Shown here: positions 58,681 to 64,000 of the stretch, piece after piece
How positions within the stretch are numbered: position 1 is the first letter of the stretch
Layout of the letters: each line of letters begins with the position of its first letter
Source: Trichopria drosophilae
Taxonomy: Eukaryota > Arthropoda > Insecta > Hymenoptera > Diapriidae
Length of the DNA: 64,000 nt
Direction: 5' to 3'
NCBI GenBank assembly: GCA_030407085.1
Contig: CM059585.1
Span: 99,666,501-99,730,500, forward strand
Translations under genes and position numbers: made by a program
The notes under the pieces: generated by a model
Told to the model about the DNA's origin: nothing
Database searches by the model: none
What the model saw: only the letters and a program-made list of their open reading frames with translations

Positions 58681-58920
58681 TTCATGGGTGTTGCTAACAA
58701 TAACTTATTAAGTTTTAAAACTCTTAAAAAGAATCTTGTTCAAGAACAAAAATTAACAGTGTACGGTGTGACTGAACCACTTTTCATTGCGAGTGTCATG
58801 CATATCGAGAATTTTCTAGCTGGTGTAAATAATTTGCAATCATACGAATATAACAAGTCTAAAATTAAAATATTGCATCGGCCTTTAAAAAAAACGCGAA
58901 AAAGTATTTAAAAACGTAGA
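58681..58920. other. Gap between two foldback elements
   Basis: Contains a 75-codon ATG ORF (58684-58911) that exactly fills the gap. It is AT-rich, lysine- and asparagine-rich in translation and shows no domain, so it is probably chance. Confidence 0.35.
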
Positions 58921-60013
58921 ATTTTTTATTTCTTTTTATTTCCAGCGAAAGTTGACCTCCAATCAAAAAATAATGTAGGGAGAAGACCTTTTGATATCTT
59001 TTGTACACATCGTTTTTCACATAACCTCACAATATTCGATATAATTAAAAAAAAAGTTTTTAATTCTTTTCTAGCGAAAGAAAAAAAAATATTGCAGCAA
59101 ACTTACCTCGTCATGTCCTAAATTAGGTGTAATTTTTTCAAGTAAAATTTTATTTTGAAACGTTGAATTAGAACCAAAAAATTACCCCCAACTTCAACCG
59201 AACAATCTTGTGTTTTTAAATGGTTTTGTATTAAATTTTGTTTGTTGAAATGTCCATATTCAGATTGTCATAAACAAGAGTGTCGTTACTTGAAAAAATT
59301 TACCTCACTTTATTGAAACAAAAAATGAAAAAACGTATTTTCAAAAAGTAATTTTTACAATCATTTTTCAAATTTGCTATTATTTATTAAAATTTAGAGT
59401 AAATTTAACTGAACTTACGTTAAATCTTGTACATGTAAATGATCATACATAATACATAAATTGCATTGAATATTGTAATAATTATGTATTTTCTAAACAC
59501 GCAGTGTATTCATTTCACCAATTGCTTTAAAAAGTATTTTTTTTAATTAATGCTTCAAATTCGCTGTATAATTTTATTCCTAAATAATTATATTTTAAAC
59601 TAGAAATAAACAATAATATTTTTGTCTTTCCTCCGGTTGTAAATAAATGTACTTTTTTCATTATAATATTGAAATATATTTAGTACAATAAATTACTGAA
59701 TAATTTAACGATTAAATTAAATTAAAAAATTAAATTCATGGATACTTTGATTTAATATTTATTACTAGTTGATAAATGAGATAATCTGTATTACCTACTG
59801 AAATTGACGATTTTTAAGTAAATTTTCTCCAAATTTGACCAAAAAACATTTTTTTACGGGCGGTAAAAAACGTTTCTTTAATTATCTCGACAATTTTTAG
59901 CTTATGTGAGAATCGATGTATACAAAAGAAGATCTTTTTATATCTACGCCTTCTCGTTCATTATTTTTTGATTAGAGGTTAAGTTTCACTGGAAATAAAA
60001 AGAACTAAAATAT
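58921..60013. mobile_element. Foldback element, about 1.1 kb, arms about 140 bp
   Basis: The left arm (58921-59062: TTCTTTTTATTTCCAGCGAA, GTTGACCTCCAATCAAAAAA, TAATG, GATATCTTTTGTACACATCG) is inverted at 59866-60013 (CGATGTATACAAAAGAAGAT, CATTATTTTTTGATTAGAGG, TTAAGTTTCACTGGAAATAA). Identity is about 75-80%. The interior is very AT-rich with no ORF. The arms share no obvious sequence with the neighbouring element at 57888-58680. Confidence 0.75.
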
Positions 60014-63000
60014 TTTTTTTCAAAATGGTCCAATAAAATATTTTAATTTCGGTCGTGTTAGATTCCTATGATTGCAAATTATCTATTCTAACTAAAAATT
60101 CCATATTCATGACACTCAATTGGAATTGGTTCCCTTGTGAAATTTTCAACACAAAAAATGTTAAGAGCAGAGTATTTCCATGCAATTCCGATAAAATCTT
60201 TAAAAAACAGACGAATTTATCGTGAAAGGTCCAAAAATACGATTGTTAGATAAATGTAGATAATCTCTGTAATTTTATTTGAAATTACCCTGAACATACA
60301 ATCAAAATGTCGCATTTGCATCTTGATTTAGATGTTATAACTGAATAATGCAATTGAAATATCTGGAAATAGCTACTTTTAAAATATCAATACTGCAGTA
60401 AGGACACGTAATTTTTCCAAATTAGATTTCGTATTTCTTCATATTTGGAAATTAAATACAGCAGAATTAACGTTCGGTTAACAACAATTTGTTTAAATAA
60501 TACATAAAATCTTCGATGTTAAAAACATCTAATTGCTAAGGATTATAGCGTGTAGTATACGAAAAATCTTAATGTTTCTCTTGAAATACCTTAAAGTGAC
60601 GTTTCGCGCAAGTTAAAATTGTGCCACTCGCGCTAGGGGTGAAATTTCACTGCGTATGTAAATGAGTTTTCCCCTTTAAGAATTCCACATTTAAATTCAA
60701 GGGAAGAAATATGTTGTATACATAATATATATATCAAAAATTAAAATTTGTAGTGTGACTTTAAATGATTTTTTATTTGCACTGAATATAATAAATAAAT
60801 TTTATTCAGTTCTTTCTTATTTAGACTTTAAAAAAAGTATTTGTTCACAAGATTTGTGAAATTCGTATAATTGAAGTTTACTAACTGTTTTAAATAGATA
60901 TTTATTAAATGAAAACGTTATCCTCTAAGGAATATGTGGGTCATACTTCACCTGCATATAAAGAAATTTTGACGAAATAGAATATTGTAAAATGCATCTT
61001 TAAAAATGAATATTTCAAAACAATGACAAAAATAGTTTATGACAAATTTGGTATGACACTGTCAAGGCAAACGAGTTCAAAACTCTTTATAATAATGCAT
61101 ACTGTGTAATATTGTATTCTTGTTAATTATACATAAGAACGTAAACTCTCCTTTCCTCTCGACCTTCGATTATCTTCGTCACGTTCCATTTTTCTGTATA
61201 TTTTATTAATATATGAAATAACGTATTGAAAGTGTAAAATAAGCAAAAGGTGTTACAAAATTTTAGCTCAAGGCTTATTGTACGAGAATTATTCCGACAC
61301 TGGGTTTGTAAATTTAAAAAGATAGAATTAATTAGTTAATTATCCAAGCTAATTAAAGACTTTATATTATTATATAAATTTAAAGCACTTCATACGAGCA
61401 ATTCATACAAAGTGTTTAATTTAAAATTGTATTTCGAACATTTTGAACATAATATACCTTAGAGAGCGTTGTTTTCAGCAGCGAGAACCGCGGACGTATA
61501 GCGTATACCTTGTCTCTAGCGTCGCGACCATCGCGAACCCACCTAGCGGTAATGACCCTAACTAATGCTAAATAAATTTGTTTAATGTGCATACGCCTAC
61601 ACTTTGCTTCATTATCAATGTTAACAATCGAGTTATATGTATTAAAAATACATTTATTTGAACCAAATAATTAAAACCATTAGACAAAATAAATAGATTG
61701 TTATATCAGCGTACATTAGCGACCTGACCCGTTGAGAAACTGTTTAAACAAGAGTTTCATTTCCTGTACGGTTGGGAAACGCTACAATTAAATACTGTGT
61801 AGGAAACAAGGAAGAAAAAGCTTTGATTGTAAAAGCAGGAAACAAATAAATCAATTTCGGATAGAATTTCGCGGAAATACCGAACTGAGATGGACTGAGT
61901 AATTAATACTCGAAAAGGGAGCAATCGTGGTACATAAGAAATGAGAAAGTCGATACAGAAATAGACGTTAATGAAAATAGACTTGGGAATATCGTCAGGG
62001 ATTGAAACCCTGGGAAGAGATGGGAAAATAAGGAAGCGAATGGATGGCAAATTTGCGACGCGGAGAAAATTGGAAAATGCAGATATAGAGAATGAACCAG
62101 AAAGGAGAAGGTTATTGAAATTTCTCGCTCGAAGCATCGAATAAAAAAGGTCGAGTCTCCATTTTCCGGAAAAGTATTTTATCTCAGTCTTCCATTACAT
62201 CTTTCAATATAATAATTTTTTTTAATTTCATGTATATCACTGAAAATTTGTATATATTTGTTGAAATGTAAACTTTAATGGAAGCATTTTTTTGTACATC
62301 TTGTCATGTACAGATTTTCAATTAAAATTTGCTTTTTTATAGTAAAAATTACTATAATTTTTTGTATATTAATATTTATAATAAAGGCACTCAATTTTTT
62401 TTTAAATTTTGATCACTCTGCTGTACTTTACGCATTCGATGCCGGAAATAGTCACTTACACTTAAAATGATAAGATTCGTTTTGATCGGAAATAAACAAA
62501 AATAATTTTGCTTTAACACGAAGAACGCGAGTGACATTGTACCGACTGCAGATAAGTCGCGACAGGCCCTATAGGTTCAGAATACTGCACTTTACGTCAA
62601 CAAGCGCTGAAAGCTTGTCAAAAAGTCAGAAACTTTTGGTTTTCGACGTATCGCAAAGTGCACGTATGCGAACACGTGCAGCTTTTGGCACTGCACGTAT
62701 CGTTTATAAATAGAATCGAAGAATTTACCGATTAACCAGGGGCTACGACCAGAAACGTGGCTCGATTAAAACGCGTGCCAGCCGGTTCGTGACAAACCTG
62801 CTTCCCTCGTGGTAAACCGATAAATATGTGCAGCATATAACCACCGTGCATAAAATAGGCACTAGGATATAAATGGCTAGGGATGTAATACGCCATTAAA
62901 TTTTCAAAATATTCGACTATCGAAAGGAAACGATTTTCAGTTGGATGCATGCTTTCTTGTCACTTCGTAATGAGTGATTCTTCACTCAATGACATACAGA

Positions 63001-63689
63001 AGTCTAGTAAATGTTTTGAAAAATATGCCAATGACAGCACTATTTTGTTCAAGATCTTTCAAAATTGTATACAAAACGCCTCAAAATATTTCAGTTTCTC
63101 TCGAAATTAAATTAGTACAAACATCAAAGTTTGCTTTTCAAGATTTCTAGAACAAAATTGACTTTTATGCATTAGCAATTCCAATATGGGGTCCAATTAA
63201 AAAAAAAAAAACGAAATTTGTTGTCTTATAATTTTCGTATGTTTAAAACATTTTACTTGTATACCCTACTTCCATGACGATTTCAAAATGGTGTCACAAG
63301 GAAAATTTTGTTGAACATTTCCTGGACAACGCAAAAACCATATACTAAAACTATAACCTTCTTTTAAGAATGCTAAGAATAAAAAGTTCTTCGAAATCGT
63401 CGATCAATGTACCGGTTTTTTTAATAAATATTTTCACAAATTTTTAAACTAATTTTTTAAAATTGCTTAAAAATTCTGAAAAAAAATTTGGTATATTCTT
63501 TGATAAATTCTGAGGTTTTTTAGGCATAGTTGGAAATAAAATGGGAAAGTGAATGTAGAAAGTAGCGCTATACATGTATTTATTTAGTGAGAGATTCTAA
63601 TAATACTAGTCGTTTCTAATGCCACCGAATTAAAAGAATTTTTCGCATATCTGCATACGTAATATTTGATATTACCTGTTCATATTCGA
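60014..63689. other. AT-rich spacer with small CpG patches
   Basis: 60606-60655 holds GCGCAAGTTAAAATTGTGCC and GCGCTAGGGGTGAAATTTCA then CTGCG, two quasi-palindrome units. 61485-61560 is CpG-rich (AACCGCGGACGTATAGCG, TAGCGTCGCGACCATCGCG). 62500-62960 is also GC-richer, with ORFs 62531-62713 (+) and 62732-62950 (-) that show no domain. No supported gene. Confidence 0.4.
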
Positions 63690-63925
63690 AATTAGCGACC
63701 CTTCTTATGAACTTATAAACACCAAGTTTGGTATGAATCTCAGCATTTTTTTTATTTATATCAGCCATATTGGATCCGCCGTTTTCAATTTCAATATTAT
63801 ATGCCCAGAGATTCGAAATCAGCGACCCCAAAAACCTCCGAATACTTAATTTCATCCGAATTCGTGACTTTTTCGTATTTTCATCCGACATATTGGATCC
63901 GCCATTTTGAATATAAAAATTTGTA
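63690..63925 (-). repeat. Family C motif, two units
   Basis: ATATTGGATCCGCCGTTTTC (about 63768), then GAGATTCGAAATCAGCGACC and CCAAAAACCTCCGAATACTT; and CATATTGGATCCGCCATTTT (about 63889). The minus-strand ORF 63616-63891 is a by-product. Confidence 0.65.
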
Positions 63926-64000
63926 TGTAGTAATTTTCACTAGAAAACTGAAATAAAAAATGACTGAATCGATATTTCAAAATTCGGGTTCTGTAAGGGT
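63926..64000. repeat. Family E foldback, left arm cut by window end
   Basis: GTAGTAATTTTCACTAGAAA, AATAAAAAATGACTGAATCG, TTTCAAAATTCGGGTTCTGT match the arm order at 4935 and 41123. The other arm, if present, is beyond 64000. Confidence 0.6.

Noticed and set aside
1..64000. Integrated virus or prophage
   Set aside because: No capsid, polymerase, integrase or other viral gene is recognisable on either strand.

Overview
The window looks like a gene-poor stretch of a eukaryotic nuclear genome, most likely an arthropod and probably an insect. It is AT-rich. No ORF longer than about 180 codons is present, and none of the long ORFs matches a family I recognise. Splice-like signals and short CpG-rich islands lie in AT-rich spacer. 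The repeats are typical metazoan ones: tRNA-derived SINE, LINE remnant, TA-flanked MITEs and foldback elements. I cannot place the species; Hymenoptera is only a guess. There are no operons, ribosome binding sites, CRISPR arrays or bacterial-type genes.

The best candidate for host gene sequence is the CpG-rich island at about 10880-12240. It holds a GC3-rich open segment (about 11588-11743) that ends at a usable splice donor and could be a first exon. Smaller CpG-rich blocks lie at 24330-25090, 31850-32440, 55010-55330, 61485-61560 and 62500-62960. They could be promoters, enhancers or untranslated exons. An inferred reading is that much of the window is a long intron or intergenic space beside one gene.

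Everything else I can support is repetitive. (A) Six copies of a pogo-like MITE whose ends read CAGTAGAGTCCCGGTATA, with an unusually well conserved GC-rich core containing a CRE-like palindrome (copies near 33.0, 35.2, 44.6, 50.3, 53.7 and 55.8 kb). (B) A second TA-flanked MITE with CAGTAG-type ends (15.4 and 31.3 kb). (C) A short, often inverted motif built round GCCATTTTGAATTTT and GATTCGTAATCAGCGACC, found in at least eight places. (D) A foldback family of about 770 bp (25.3 kb, and a partial copy at 55.4 kb that ends at a MITE). (E) A foldback family with ends like AAGGTAGGAATTTTCAC (near 2.6-3.4, 4.9, 31.0 and 41.1 kb, and cut by the window end). (F) MITEs with CACTGAG ends (1.8 and 34.4 kb). 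Single foldback elements lie at 9.5, 53.2, 57.9 and 58.9 kb. There is also one tRNA-derived SINE (17.6-18.0 kb), the decayed 3' end of a LINE (27.1-27.5 kb) and two short retroelement-tail-like motifs (3.8 and 44.9 kb).

The most unusual pattern is a set of clusters of a degenerate quasi-palindrome of about 25 bp, roughly gcGTAAAATnnATTTTACgc. The units vary in sequence but keep their symmetry, and they recur at 9.8, 23.7-24.1, 39.8-40.2, 46.0, 46.9-47.6, 50.5 and 60.6 kb. One more unit lies inside a MITE at 34.8 kb. I do not recognise it as a named repeat class. All identifications come from reading the sequence, with no database search.
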